Shown in pieces: positions 1 to 7,110 of a stretch of DNA of 64,000 bases. The notes below the pieces were generated by a model. The model was not told the DNA's origin, ran no database searches, and was given only the letters and a program-made list of their open reading frames with translations. The first letter of the stretch is position 1. Every line of letters begins with the position of its first letter. Position numbers and translations under genes: made by a program. Location of the stretch: positions 62,001 through 126,000 of the forward strand of contig NZ_PYMC01000006.1 in NCBI RefSeq assembly GCF_003026475.1, written 5' to 3'. The stretch is from Photobacterium lipolyticum. Lineage in GTDB: Bacteria; Pseudomonadota; Gammaproteobacteria; Enterobacterales; Vibrionaceae.

Positions 1-99
1 ACTTCGATCGCCAGCTAATAGCTGCACTTTATTGGCATCGGAAAGCTGAAGCGGTCGTAAAATGAGCCTTTCTGTTGTCAAAAGAGGCTGTTGTCCCAT
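1..99 (-). CDS. GNAT acetyltransferase, N-terminal fragment cut by window edge
   Basis: Reading leftward from an ATG at 97-99 gives 33 codons that stay open to base 1. The peptide contains TERLILRPLQLSDA, the characteristic first strand and helix of RimJ/RimL-type GNAT N-acetyltransferases, which acetylate N-terminal amino groups or small amines using acetyl-CoA. Only the start is visible, so acceptor and length cannot be judged. The family call rests on this one motif; the rest of the gene lies outside the window. Confidence 0.6.
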   Translation of the reverse strand, partial: MGQQPLLTTERLILRPLQLSDANKVQLLAGDRS

Positions 100-253
100 G
101 AGTTCATCCCAGAATGTAAAGTTACGATTTAATACTTTGCAGCTATAAAATCGGTTTCATACTTGGAATAATATTGACCAGATCAAAGATGTACTCAAAT
201 AATTTAACCGGAAAGTATGACATTCCTATTATTATTAGGTGAAACACAGTGAA

Positions 254-336
254 ACTGCTATTCATTCAGATGGCTGCCTGACTAGAAGCCAATGAGTTCC
301 CGCGGAACTCAGCATTTTGACGTGGGTTGGGTATAT
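254..336 (+). repeat. R1 dispersed intergenic repeat, copy A
   Basis: About 80 bp resembling the copies at 6027-6112 (opposite strand) and 10800-10881. Shared blocks are CTATTCA-TCA-ATGGC, CCAATGA-TTC, AACTC-GCAT-TTGA and a GGGTATA end. It lies between the GNAT fragment and the SRPBCC gene. This copy is more diverged than the other two full copies. Confidence 0.5.
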
Positions 337-363
337 GTGAATCGATATCTCTAATATAACCCG

Positions 364-807
364 TCAGCGTTTCCATTCAGACTCTCCAAGTTGGGCAATA
401 TGCGATAAAGCATTTTTGATGTCTTTTTCTAATAAATATTTGATAAGCCAACCTGTTCCTTTGATCTTTGGCGAAAAGTTAATCCGATAATGGATCAGGC
501 TTTGGTTAGCATTGATATTTTGAAAGCGGATCCACCCGCCGTGTTCTTTGACAGGGCCACCTTGAATAATTTTGTAGTGGAGGTGTTCGTTTTCCTTGTA
601 ATCAATAATTTGTTCTTGAAAAGTAAATGGTCCAGTCGTGACTTCTCTGATAGCGCCAATTCCATTGGCCTCAGGCTTTCCCTGCCTGACTAATGAAAAC
701 TCAGCATTAAAGAAACGGCCTAAGTTTTCATGGTCAGAGAGCAGGTGAAACAGAACGTTTTTCGGCACATTAGCTGTTTGTTCTAATGTGATAGTGTGGA
801 TGGCCAT
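364..807 (-). CDS. SRPBCC-family (START/polyketide cyclase-like) protein
   Basis: A 147-residue protein with the size and pattern of a single SRPBCC helix-grip domain: an N-terminal strand (HTITLEQTANVP), a first helix with HLLSDHENLGRFF, a glycine-rich middle (GIGAIREVTTG), a central strand with the charged turn DYKENEHLHYKI, and a long C-terminal helix after GTGWLIKYLLEKDIKNAL. Such proteins form a hydrophobic cavity that binds lipids or other small ligands. There is no signal peptide, so it should be cytoplasmic. Start ATG at 805-807. The ligand cannot be read from sequence, and the gene stands alone. Confidence 0.65.
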   Translation of the reverse strand: MAIHTITLEQTANVPKNVLFHLLSDHENLGRFFNAEFSLVRQGKPEANGIGAIREVTTGPFTFQEQIIDYKENEHLHYKIIQGGPVKEHGGWIRFQNINANQSLIHYRINFSPKIKGTGWLIKYLLEKDIKNALSHIAQLGESEWKR

Positions 808-1447
808 TTATCCTAACCTCTATTCACGTTGTGATGGGAATGCTAACAAAATGTAAATGAGAGTCAAGGTTTTGTGGGAAATCATTTCTGGCAATTTTTT
901 CTAAAAATCAGAGGATTAGTTAGATTGTTGGTTTTGGTGGTAGGGCTACTGGTTTTTACGTGTAATCAAAAGGTTCGGGTATATAGATATGCACTATAGA
1001 GCAGGTTTGTATCTACAAAATCATATATAACCCGACAGTATTGGTGCATAAAATATCGACATCTATCACAAAAATAATGCAGATGATACTTGTAAAAGAG
1101 CATAAAGGCTTTTATATTGGTTTTGAAGATATAAATCGTTAGGTGAAATTTATTAGAGAATATGGTTAACCTTAATCCATTCAAATAAGGTAACTTCTAG
1201 CATCACTTCCGCGAAAAATATCTCATTGATCATTCATTCCTGAGCTTGTGATTCAGAACATTGTGAAAGCATTCATGTTCGTTTTTAAGCAAGCTAATTT
1301 AATTGGAATGTAGGGATCGTTTTACTTTCACCTAGTCGTAATATGTTTGTCATAATTACTTGGTTATAGTAGAGCAAATAAGAGAGTGAGAACGGTATTT
1401 AATTAGTGATATCAAGCTTACTCATTGATTAAAATGAGAGGTGTTAT

Positions 1448-1516
1448 ATGAAAAGCCAGAACCGTAGAAAGTGGTTTTACTACAAAAATCAAACAACTAA
1501 AACAAAATCTAACTAA
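1448..1516 (+). CDS. Possible 22-residue basic micropeptide
   Basis: ATG at 1448 is preceded by GAGAGGTG at a workable spacing and opens a 22-codon frame ending in TAA at 1514-1516. The peptide is strongly basic (MKSQNRRKWFYYKN then a Lys/Thr-rich tail) with no membrane segment. No relative is recognised. It could be a real small protein, a leader peptide or chance; only the ribosome-binding site and its isolation favour it. Confidence 0.2.
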   Translation: MKSQNRRKWFYYKNQTTKTKSN

Positions 1517-1594
1517 TAGAAAGCGCTAAATCGATATGATTGTGTCTTAGGCCAATCAACTTAAGGTCATTATAGAAGATCTTTAGTATCCTAG

Positions 1595-1634
1595 TAGCCA
1601 GGAACATGCAGAACCCAATAGGTGTTTCTGGCTA
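1595..1634. other. Stable hairpin in non-coding region
   Basis: Twelve-base arms at 1595-1606 (TAGCCAGGAACA) and 1623-1634 pair with a single G-T wobble around a 16-base loop. There is no T-tract on either side, so it is not an obvious intrinsic terminator. It could be part of a small RNA or the end of a decayed mobile element. Confidence 0.35.
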
Positions 1635-1770
1635 ACTAAAAGGTACTCGCTTCAATATAATTCCCCCGATAAATTAAATTGCAGAGCGTTTTTTTGCATC
1701 AAAGCAAACGATCGCCTTGCTGGTGTGAGCTGAACGCACCGTAATCAATACATCGAGATACTATGGACCG

Positions 1771-2364
1771 TTATTGATAGATTTTACCCCCGATTGAGGC
1801 CTTTTCCGGCACTGATGTTATCTGCGTTCCGCCTAAATAGACACTCCCTTGTACAACCAGAAATTTTGGCAGTTCAGTGATTGCCGTATTTGCCAGATAT
1901 AAATCACCGCCGACGTAGATATAAGGGGGGAGTTGTGTAAGTTTCGTTCCCATCAGGCTCAAATCCCCTTTGACCTGTAACCCATTATTCAGATAGGTAA
2001 CCTGAGAATGGGCAAGATTAATATAGCCGTCGACTTTCAATGATAGCGGGAGTCGAGTCACTGAGCTATAAGCCAGATTGAGATTTCCTTTCACGACGAG
2101 TTTTTTTGGCAGGCGCTGGATACGGCTGTTTTCTAAATTCAGATTGCCATTAACCACCATAGGATCTGGCAGCTCAATATTTGTGGTATTTCGGAGCGTG
2201 ATATTGCCATAGGAATCGGTGTAGTTCAGTAGCTTGAGCTCAGATACATACTGGTTAGCGTGTGCGAGACCGATTGTATTCAAGCTGGTGAACATGATAG
2301 CTGCACTTACCCCGGAAATTTTGATACCGGTAAGCAAAGTGGTGGGGAAGTGGATTCCTGCCAT
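1771..2364 (-). CDS. Secreted leucine-rich/solenoid repeat protein
   Basis: The mature part is built of about six consecutive units of roughly 21 residues with the pattern V-x-G-x-L-x-L-x-x-T/S-x-I-x-x-LP, for example VVNGNLNLENSRIQRLP and VYVGG-DLYLANTAITELP. This is a leucine-rich or related right-handed solenoid. A hydrophobic N-terminus ending in LAHA-NQ looks like a signal peptide, predicting export. I prefer the ATG at 2362-2364 (197 residues), because the alternative at 2403 has no ribosome-binding site and would put 13 polar residues before the signal. It is divergent from the outer-membrane protein gene at 2751. Function is unknown; a binding or adhesion role is typical for such folds. 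Confidence 0.65.
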   Translation of the reverse strand: MAGIHFPTTLLTGIKISGVSAAIMFTSLNTIGLAHANQYVSELKLLNYTDSYGNITLRNTTNIELPDPMVVNGNLNLENSRIQRLPKKLVVKGNLNLAYSSVTRLPLSLKVDGYINLAHSQVTYLNNGLQVKGDLSLMGTKLTQLPPYIYVGGDLYLANTAITELPKFLVVQGSVYLGGTQITSVPEKASIGGKIYQ

Positions 2365-2750
2365 AGTAAAAATGCCCTGAACTTGGGTATAGTCTTCAAT
2401 CATTGCCGTTTACATAACAGCACATTCAGTATCAGCGAGAATGACTTCAGCTAAATCGGCTATTTACGGTGTTGTGTACAATAATGCCTTGCTGCAGCGA
2501 ACTGTCAATTTTAACCGTAGATTTTTCGAGACTGTGTGGTTTTTTTATTCAAAATTCAATACAAACAAGCTGTAGTCCCTTTCCTCCTATTTCCATGAGC
2601 AGTGTTCAGCTTAAATTCAGCTATAAAACAATGTTTTTTATTTTAAGCCTAGGTTCAGTTTTCTTGTGTAAAGTAATCATCAACGAAACGGAGTACAGCG
2701 ATAACAACTGAAGTCTGTACTTTAATATAAAGAACAAGCAGGAGTGATTC

Positions 2751-3260
2751 ATGAAAAAGTTTACGGCTATCTCAACGTTAATTTTGTCTGCAGCGGTTAC
2801 ACTTCCAGCTTTCGCAGCTGATACTGATTGGTTTGTTGGTGGTGGTGTCGGTTACCAGCAAGACGAAGTAAAAGGGGTCAATGATCAAAACGGAGAAGAT
2901 GCGACTTATCAGTTACGTGGTGGTGCGATTATCAATGATCATCACCGTGTAATGGGTACCTATAGCTACATGGATAAATCATCACAAGACATGTTCTTAG
3001 CATCTTATGATTACCTGATACCGGTAGCTCAACAAGTTAACTTATTCGCAGGTGTATCGGCCGGTTTTGCTGATAGCGAAATTGCCAGCACAAGCTCAAC
3101 AGACTTTGTATGGGGTGGTCAGGTAGGCGCGATGTATGAAATCAATGATAGTTGGTCAACTGAATTAGCATATCGTTATCTTGAGCAGGACTACAGTGAA
3201 AATAGCACTAAAATTGACTATTCGCAGCAAGTTGTATGGTCTGTCGATTACAAATTCTAA
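2751..3260 (+). CDS. Small OmpA-like outer-membrane beta-barrel protein
   Basis: A 169-residue protein with a clear signal peptide (MKKFTAISTLILSAAVTLPAFA, cleaved before ADTDW). The mature part has the alternating aromatic strands of an eight-stranded barrel (WFVGGGVGYQ, VMGTYSYM, VNLFAGVSAGFA, TELAYRYLEQDY) and ends in YKF, the C-terminal aromatic signature recognised by the BAM complex. It fits the outer-membrane barrel family related to OmpA/OmpX (PF13505-type). An AGGAG-like site precedes the ATG. Partner or substrate is unknown. It is probably monocistronic, with a hairpin downstream at 3297-3321. Confidence 0.85.
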   Translation: MKKFTAISTLILSAAVTLPAFAADTDWFVGGGVGYQQDEVKGVNDQNGEDATYQLRGGAIINDHHRVMGTYSYMDKSSQDMFLASYDYLIPVAQQVNLFAGVSAGFADSEIASTSSTDFVWGGQVGAMYEINDSWSTELAYRYLEQDYSENSTKIDYSQQVVWSVDYKF

Positions 3261-3296
3261 CGCTCTGATGGTAGTTAACGCGTCATAAAACGAATA

Positions 3297-3321
3297 ACAG
3301 GGGGAACGGCGTTCTCCCTGT
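3297..3321 (+). terminator. Hairpin after the outer-membrane protein gene
   Basis: Arms of 11 bases (ACAGGGGGAAC and GTTCTCCCTGT) pair with one G-T wobble around a 3-base loop. A T-tract is lacking, so termination may be weak or the hairpin may stabilise the mRNA 3' end. Confidence 0.5.
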
Positions 3322-3424
3322 TGCGCTATATAAATGTTCAAAACAAAATAGTAACGTCGTGAGCGAAAAGTCAAATATTGAGCTTATTGCTTTATATCTG
3401 TTTGCAAAGTATCCATTCGAGTCC

Positions 3425-3466
3425 AGATCACATTAAAAACTCTAATTTGGGTTGTTAATGTGATCT
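3425..3466. promoter_or_regulatory. Perfect inverted repeat with CRP-like half-sites upstream of nupC
   Basis: AGATCACATTAA at 3425-3436 is repeated exactly in inverted orientation at 3455-3466 (TTAATGTGATCT), with an 18-base spacer. Each arm contains TCACA or TGTGA, the CRP half-site sequence, with centres about three helical turns apart. In E. coli nucleoside transporter genes are controlled by CRP with CytR, so an operator for that pair is a reasonable inference. The half-site orientation is opposite to a single classical CRP site, and a hairpin in RNA is an alternative. Confidence 0.45.
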
Positions 3467-3521
3467 ACATCTCTATATACTCCGCTTCCGGCCAGAACCA
3501 TTGAGTTCAGCCACCTTAGTT

Positions 3522-3601
3522 ACAAGCTGTCACCAGGGAAATGTGAACGACCCACGGAGTTGGACCGGCATGACTTTTAGCTTGTTATCAAGGTGACTTG
3601 T
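3522..3601 (+). promoter_or_regulatory. Leader with two mutually exclusive stems ahead of nupC
   Basis: ACAAGCT at 3522-3528 can pair with AGCTTGT at 3579-3585. The same segment (ACAAG at 3522-3526 plus TCACC at 3530-3534) can instead pair with GGTGACTTGT at 3592-3601. The two folds exclude each other, which is the usual architecture of an attenuator or riboswitch. I do not recognise a known riboswitch class. About 160 bases of further leader separate this from the nupC start. Confidence 0.3.
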
Positions 3602-3761
3602 ATGTTGTTTGTTTGGGCGGACAGATCCTTATTGTCTAAGCGTTATTGCTTGGATCCTTCCTATTTTGCTTTCTTCCTGAAAGCTTATGTTCCCCAATGG
3701 CAACAAGCAGTAACACCTTCATTTTTCGATATCCATTTAAGAAAAGCAGTAGGACGAAATA

Positions 3762-4970
3762 ATGCAGTTGTTAATTAGTATGGCCGGTATTTTGGTACTG
3801 GTAGTGTGCGCTTGGGTCTTTTCCGAGAACCGTAAGGCGATTAACTGGCGCACCGTTGGCGGAGCCTTGTTCTTACAAGCAAGTTTTGCCGCTTTGGTAC
3901 TGTATGTACCCGCTGGGCAAAAAGCGTTGGGGGCGATGAGCCGCGGTATAGCCAGCGTACTGGGGTTCGCGGATGAAGGGATCAAATTTCTGTTTGGTGA
4001 TCTTGCAACGTCCGGTTTCATTTTTGCAGTTCGCGTCCTTCCTCTTGTTATCTTTATCAGTGCTTTAATTTCTCTTCTTTATTACCTTGGCGTGATGCAA
4101 TGGGTGATCAAAGTGATCGGTGGTGGCATTCAGAAGTTTTTGGGTACCAGCCGTGCAGAATCATTAGTTGCTACGGGAAATATCTTCCTTTCTCAAGGCG
4201 AATCGCCGCTTCTGGTTAAACCTTTTCTTCCTCAAATGACTCGTTCAGAACTCTTTGCCGTCATGACTGGCGGTATGGCTTCTGTCGCGGGCAGTGTGCT
4301 AGGTGGTTATGCTGGTCTTGGTGTTGATTTAAAATATCTGATTGCTGCAAGTTTCATGGCCGCGCCGGGTAGTTTGCTAATGGCTAAGATTCTGGTGCCC
4401 GAGCAAAACGTTGCCGTTGAGCAAACGGATATTGAAATGGCAACCAGCGAGCATAGCAATGCAATCGATGCACTGGCTGCGGGTGCCATGAACGGCATGA
4501 AAGTCGCGGTTGCTATCGGTACGATGTTAATTGCTTTTGTCAGTGTTATCGCAATGGCTAATGCCGGTCTTGAAATGGTTGGCGAATGGTTTGGTATGAG
4601 CAACCTGACACTGCAAGGTGTTCTGGGATATATCTTCTCGCCACTGGCCTTTGTGATTGGTGTGCCTGCGAGTGAAATGCTGCAAGCGGGTGCGTTCATT
4701 GGCCAGAAACTTATCCTGAATGAGTTTGTCGCATTCCTCGATTTTGTTAATGTGAAGGAAACCCTCTCATCTCAGAGCCAGATTATTATTACTTTTGCCC
4801 TTTGTGGTTTTGCTAATATTGGCTCTATAGCGATTCAGATTGGTTCTATCGGGGTGATGGCTCCTGAGCGTCGCGGCGATGTCGCAAACCTTGGTTTCAA
4901 AGCGGTATTAGCTGCAACTCTGGCTAATCTGATGAGTGCTGCGTTAGCGGGTATTTTTATCACGCTGTAA
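3762..4970 (+). CDS. nupC: Concentrative nucleoside transporter, CNT family
   Basis: A 402-residue inner-membrane protein matching the CNT family, including the structurally known Vibrio cholerae vcCNT; these are sodium- or proton-coupled importers of nucleosides. Shared blocks include NRKAINWRTVGGA near the N-terminus, ISLLYYLGVMQWVI, LGTSRAES and the C-terminal FALCGFAN-I-GSIAI segment, which keeps the Asn and Ser that contact ribose in vcCNT. The nucleobase loop reads S-QGES-PL (residues 144-150), where vcCNT has GQTEAP, so base selectivity may differ. GGACG precedes the ATG. Leader structures at 3425-3601 suggest regulation. The symbol reflects the family, not proven orthology. Confidence 0.9.
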   Translation: MQLLISMAGILVLVVCAWVFSENRKAINWRTVGGALFLQASFAALVLYVPAGQKALGAMSRGIASVLGFADEGIKFLFGDLATSGFIFAVRVLPLVIFISALISLLYYLGVMQWVIKVIGGGIQKFLGTSRAESLVATGNIFLSQGESPLLVKPFLPQMTRSELFAVMTGGMASVAGSVLGGYAGLGVDLKYLIAASFMAAPGSLLMAKILVPEQNVAVEQTDIEMATSEHSNAIDALAAGAMNGMKVAVAIGTMLIAFVSVIAMANAGLEMVGEWFGMSNLTLQGVLGYIFSPLAFVIGVPASEMLQAGAFIGQKLILNEFVAFLDFVNVKETLSSQSQIIITFALCGFANIGSIAIQIGSIGVMAPERRGDVANLGFKAVLAATLANLMSAALAGIFITL

Positions 4971-4985
4971 TTTTACTCATCTGTT

Positions 4986-5007
4986 ATAGCTCCTGCGAAG
5001 GAGCTAT
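4986..5007. other. Perfect 9-bp hairpin after nupC
   Basis: ATAGCTCCT and AGGAGCTAT pair perfectly around a GCGA tetraloop, immediately after the nupC stop. There is no T-tract. It may protect the nupC mRNA end, with the next hairpin (5027-5060) acting as the terminator. Confidence 0.45.
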
Positions 5008-5026
5008 CGATCATGAGCTGATATTT

Positions 5027-5060
5027 AAGCCGTCATTTATAGTGATGGCTTATTATTTTC
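5027..5060 (+). terminator. Probable intrinsic terminator after nupC
   Basis: AAGCCGTCA (5027-5035) pairs with TGATGGCTT (5043-5051), allowing one G-T pair, followed by ATTATTTTC. The facing gene at 5109-5984 is convergent, so it may serve both strands. Confidence 0.55.
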
Positions 5061-5108
5061 CTCGTATTAAACGGTATTCGATTGTTGTTATATGCTTTTT
5101 GACCGTGT

Positions 5109-5984
5109 TTATGGTTGATCAAACTGTTTAATCAGTACTGAGGTATCGGCGCGATTAAAGCCGCGCTTTTGCAGCTCGGCATACTTTTCATCAACTTGTT
5201 TAGCCAGGGGTAGCTCTACCCCCAGTTTCTCTGCTGCATCAAAGCAGATACCGAGGTCTTTACGCATCCAATCGATGGCGAAACCAAAATCAAACTTGTC
5301 CTGCGCCATCGTGACAGCACGATTTTCCAGCTGCCATGAACCTGCCGCACCGTGTTTCAGTACATCGGTCATCTTTTCAATATCCAGTCCGGCAGATTTA
5401 GCCAGAGAAATCGCTTCAGACAGACCTTGCAGTATGCCTGCAATACAAAGTTGATTTGCCATCTTGGTAATTTGACCGTAACCAACATCACCCATTAAGG
5501 TGCAGGCTTTGGCATAGCAATCAATAACAGGCTTGGCTTTTTCAAACACATCAGCGTTACCACCGATCATTACCGTCAGGCACCCGTTCACTGCGCCAGC
5601 TTCACCACCAGAGACCGGTGCATCAAGGAAATCGGCTTGAACCGCTTTGGCAGCCACTGCCACTTCACGTGCAACTTCTGCAGATGCCGTGGTGTTATCA
5701 ATCAAGATCGTACCGGGTTTAATTGTCGAGAGAATACCATTTTCACCGGTATACACCTGGCGAACATCGCTGTCATTACCGACACAGGTAAAAACAAAAT
5801 CAGCCTCTTTAGCCGCTTGTGCCGGAGACAGTGCCAAGTGGCCCTTATGGATTTTAAGCCACTTTTCTGCTGTTGCTGTCGTGCGATTATAGACAATAAC
5901 ATTATGGCCTGCGTCGGCAAGGTGCCCCGCCATTGGGAAGCCCATTGTACCTAGTCCGATAAATGCGATATTTTGCTGAGTCAT
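5109..5984 (-). CDS. NAD(P)-dependent beta-hydroxyacid dehydrogenase (tartronate semialdehyde reductase/HIBADH family)
   Basis: A 291-residue cytoplasmic enzyme with the family layout. The N-terminal Rossmann motif is AFIGLGTMGFPMAGHL. The substrate-binding motif DAPVSGGEAGA lies near residue 120, and the catalytic-lysine region GYGQITKMANQL near residue 170. A C-terminal helical domain contains WMRKDLGICFDAAEKLGVELP. Members reduce tartronate semialdehyde or oxidise 3-hydroxyisobutyrate and similar acids, and sequence alone does not separate them reliably. Start ATG at 5982-5984. The gene stands alone, convergent with nupC, with an R1 repeat upstream. Confidence 0.85.
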   Translation of the reverse strand: MTQQNIAFIGLGTMGFPMAGHLADAGHNVIVYNRTTATAEKWLKIHKGHLALSPAQAAKEADFVFTCVGNDSDVRQVYTGENGILSTIKPGTILIDNTTASAEVAREVAVAAKAVQADFLDAPVSGGEAGAVNGCLTVMIGGNADVFEKAKPVIDCYAKACTLMGDVGYGQITKMANQLCIAGILQGLSEAISLAKSAGLDIEKMTDVLKHGAAGSWQLENRAVTMAQDKFDFGFAIDWMRKDLGICFDAAEKLGVELPLAKQVDEKYAELQKRGFNRADTSVLIKQFDQP

Positions 5985-6026
5985 TATAATTGCTTCCCTG
6001 TCTTGTGTTTTTTTGATTACGGCAAT

Positions 6027-6112
6027 ATATACCCAAATCTTTTCAAGATGTAGTGTTCAGCGAGAATTCAGCGGCTTTGATTCAAAGGGGCCATTTGAGT
6101 GAATAGTGGTTC
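6027..6112 (-). repeat. R1 dispersed intergenic repeat, copy B
   Basis: Read on the minus strand this 86-bp segment matches copy C at 10800-10881 closely: CACTATTCACTCAAATGGC, then TTGAAT-AAA, then GAATTCTCGCTGAAC, CATCTTGA and TTTGGGTATA. It lies upstream of the dehydrogenase gene. Confidence 0.7.
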
Positions 6113-6254
6113 TCTTTAGATCGCTCTCTCATGTTTGCTTCAATACAGTAAAGTGGGGGGGTTATTGAAATAACCGCTTGTAACGCTCGTAAGAGAACCT
6201 TATGATGCATCGTTCTCAGTTTTGGTTTTTTAACCTTGTGTTGATTTGATAACT

Positions 6255-6848
6255 ATGTTGGCAAATTTATTTCGTGCACTAATGATGGTGATATGTCTCG
6301 GGGGCGTTTCTTTTGCTCACGCTGACGCACATCTGACGAAAGCCGATATAAGTTCTTTATCTTCAGTGAGTGCTTTCTCTGCAGACGGTGATTTACAACT
6401 AGCGGATGTGTTACCTGCCATGGTAACGCTGCAAATCAATGAATCGCTGAACCTCGCTCCTTTTTTTGCCAAAGCGCATTTTTCGACGACTCAGAAAATA
6501 CAGGATGACGGCGATAACGCACTTATCTGGAATTTCTCTCAATCGGTTGAAAAAAAGCAAGGTGAGCAACATTCGTCACAAGGACATACTTATCATTTAG
6601 GACTGACAAATTCTTCCAGACAGGCCAGTCTTGCCCGTCATGATCAAGAAGAAGTACAGCCTTGCTATCAGTTGGCAATCGAACTGCCTGTTCCTCCCGC
6701 ACCCATTATGATGATTGGTTATACGGAGCGCTTCAGTGAGTCCGTTAACTGGATGCTGAACACGAATCCTCCCTCTTCACGAATATCCGGCTGGAAAGAG
6801 AGTAATCTCACCCATTCGCGATATCAGCATCAGCTCTCTCACGCCTGA
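6255..6848 (+). CDS. Secreted protein of unknown function
   Basis: A 197-residue protein starting at ATG 6255; an in-frame TTG at 6246 is the alternative, and neither has a strong ribosome-binding site. The N-terminus (MLANLFRALMMVICLGGVSFAHA) is a good signal peptide, so export to the periplasm or beyond is expected. The rest is polar and has no recognised domain. A proline-rich stretch (ELPVPPAPIMMIGYTERF) precedes a Ser/His-rich tail. It is 262 bases upstream of secD2 and may or may not be co-transcribed. Confidence 0.5.
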   Translation: MLANLFRALMMVICLGGVSFAHADAHLTKADISSLSSVSAFSADGDLQLADVLPAMVTLQINESLNLAPFFAKAHFSTTQKIQDDGDNALIWNFSQSVEKKQGEQHSSQGHTYHLGLTNSSRQASLARHDQEEVQPCYQLAIELPVPPAPIMMIGYTERFSESVNWMLNTNPPSSRISGWKESNLTHSRYQHQLSHA

Positions 6849-7110
6849 TCGATCACTGCTCTGAAAATCTGTGACTGTGCCCTGTTGAGCTTTGCTTATA
6901 TATATCATTGCTCTATGTTGCACTCACATATCATCAGATCTTTATGGCACATAGATCAGAATAATGCAGGCGAGCAAATTATTAACCACGCTATTTCCCC
7001 CGCATTAACGTTTCTGTTCATGTTGCTCTGATATTTAAATCCATAGATCACGGGTTCACAAATGGCTTGGTAGCCATTATTGAGCGGGTGAGTTAGATGG
7101 CGATTTGATA

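Larger units (their letters stand above)
808..1770. other. Long AT-rich non-coding region
   Basis: About 960 bp without a convincing gene. It contains a possible 22-codon ORF (1448-1516) with a GAGAGGTG Shine-Dalgarno-like stretch just upstream, and a hairpin at 1595-1634. Reading frames above 60 codons here are low-complexity and lack start signals. Its length and AT content suggest regulatory DNA, gene remnants or a small RNA, but nothing specific is supported. Confidence 0.5.

Noticed and set aside
966..1184. 72-codon minus-strand reading frame
   Set aside because: Low-complexity, Cys/Tyr/Phe-rich translation of AT-rich DNA without a ribosome-binding site or recognised relatives.
2469..2711. 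80-codon plus-strand reading frame upstream of the outer-membrane protein gene
   Set aside because: No start signal and composition unlike a protein; the stretch is better seen as the promoter region.
3593..3778. 61-codon frame overlapping the nupC start
   Set aside because: Overlaps the nupC start codon and the structured leader, has no ribosome-binding site and no protein-like pattern.
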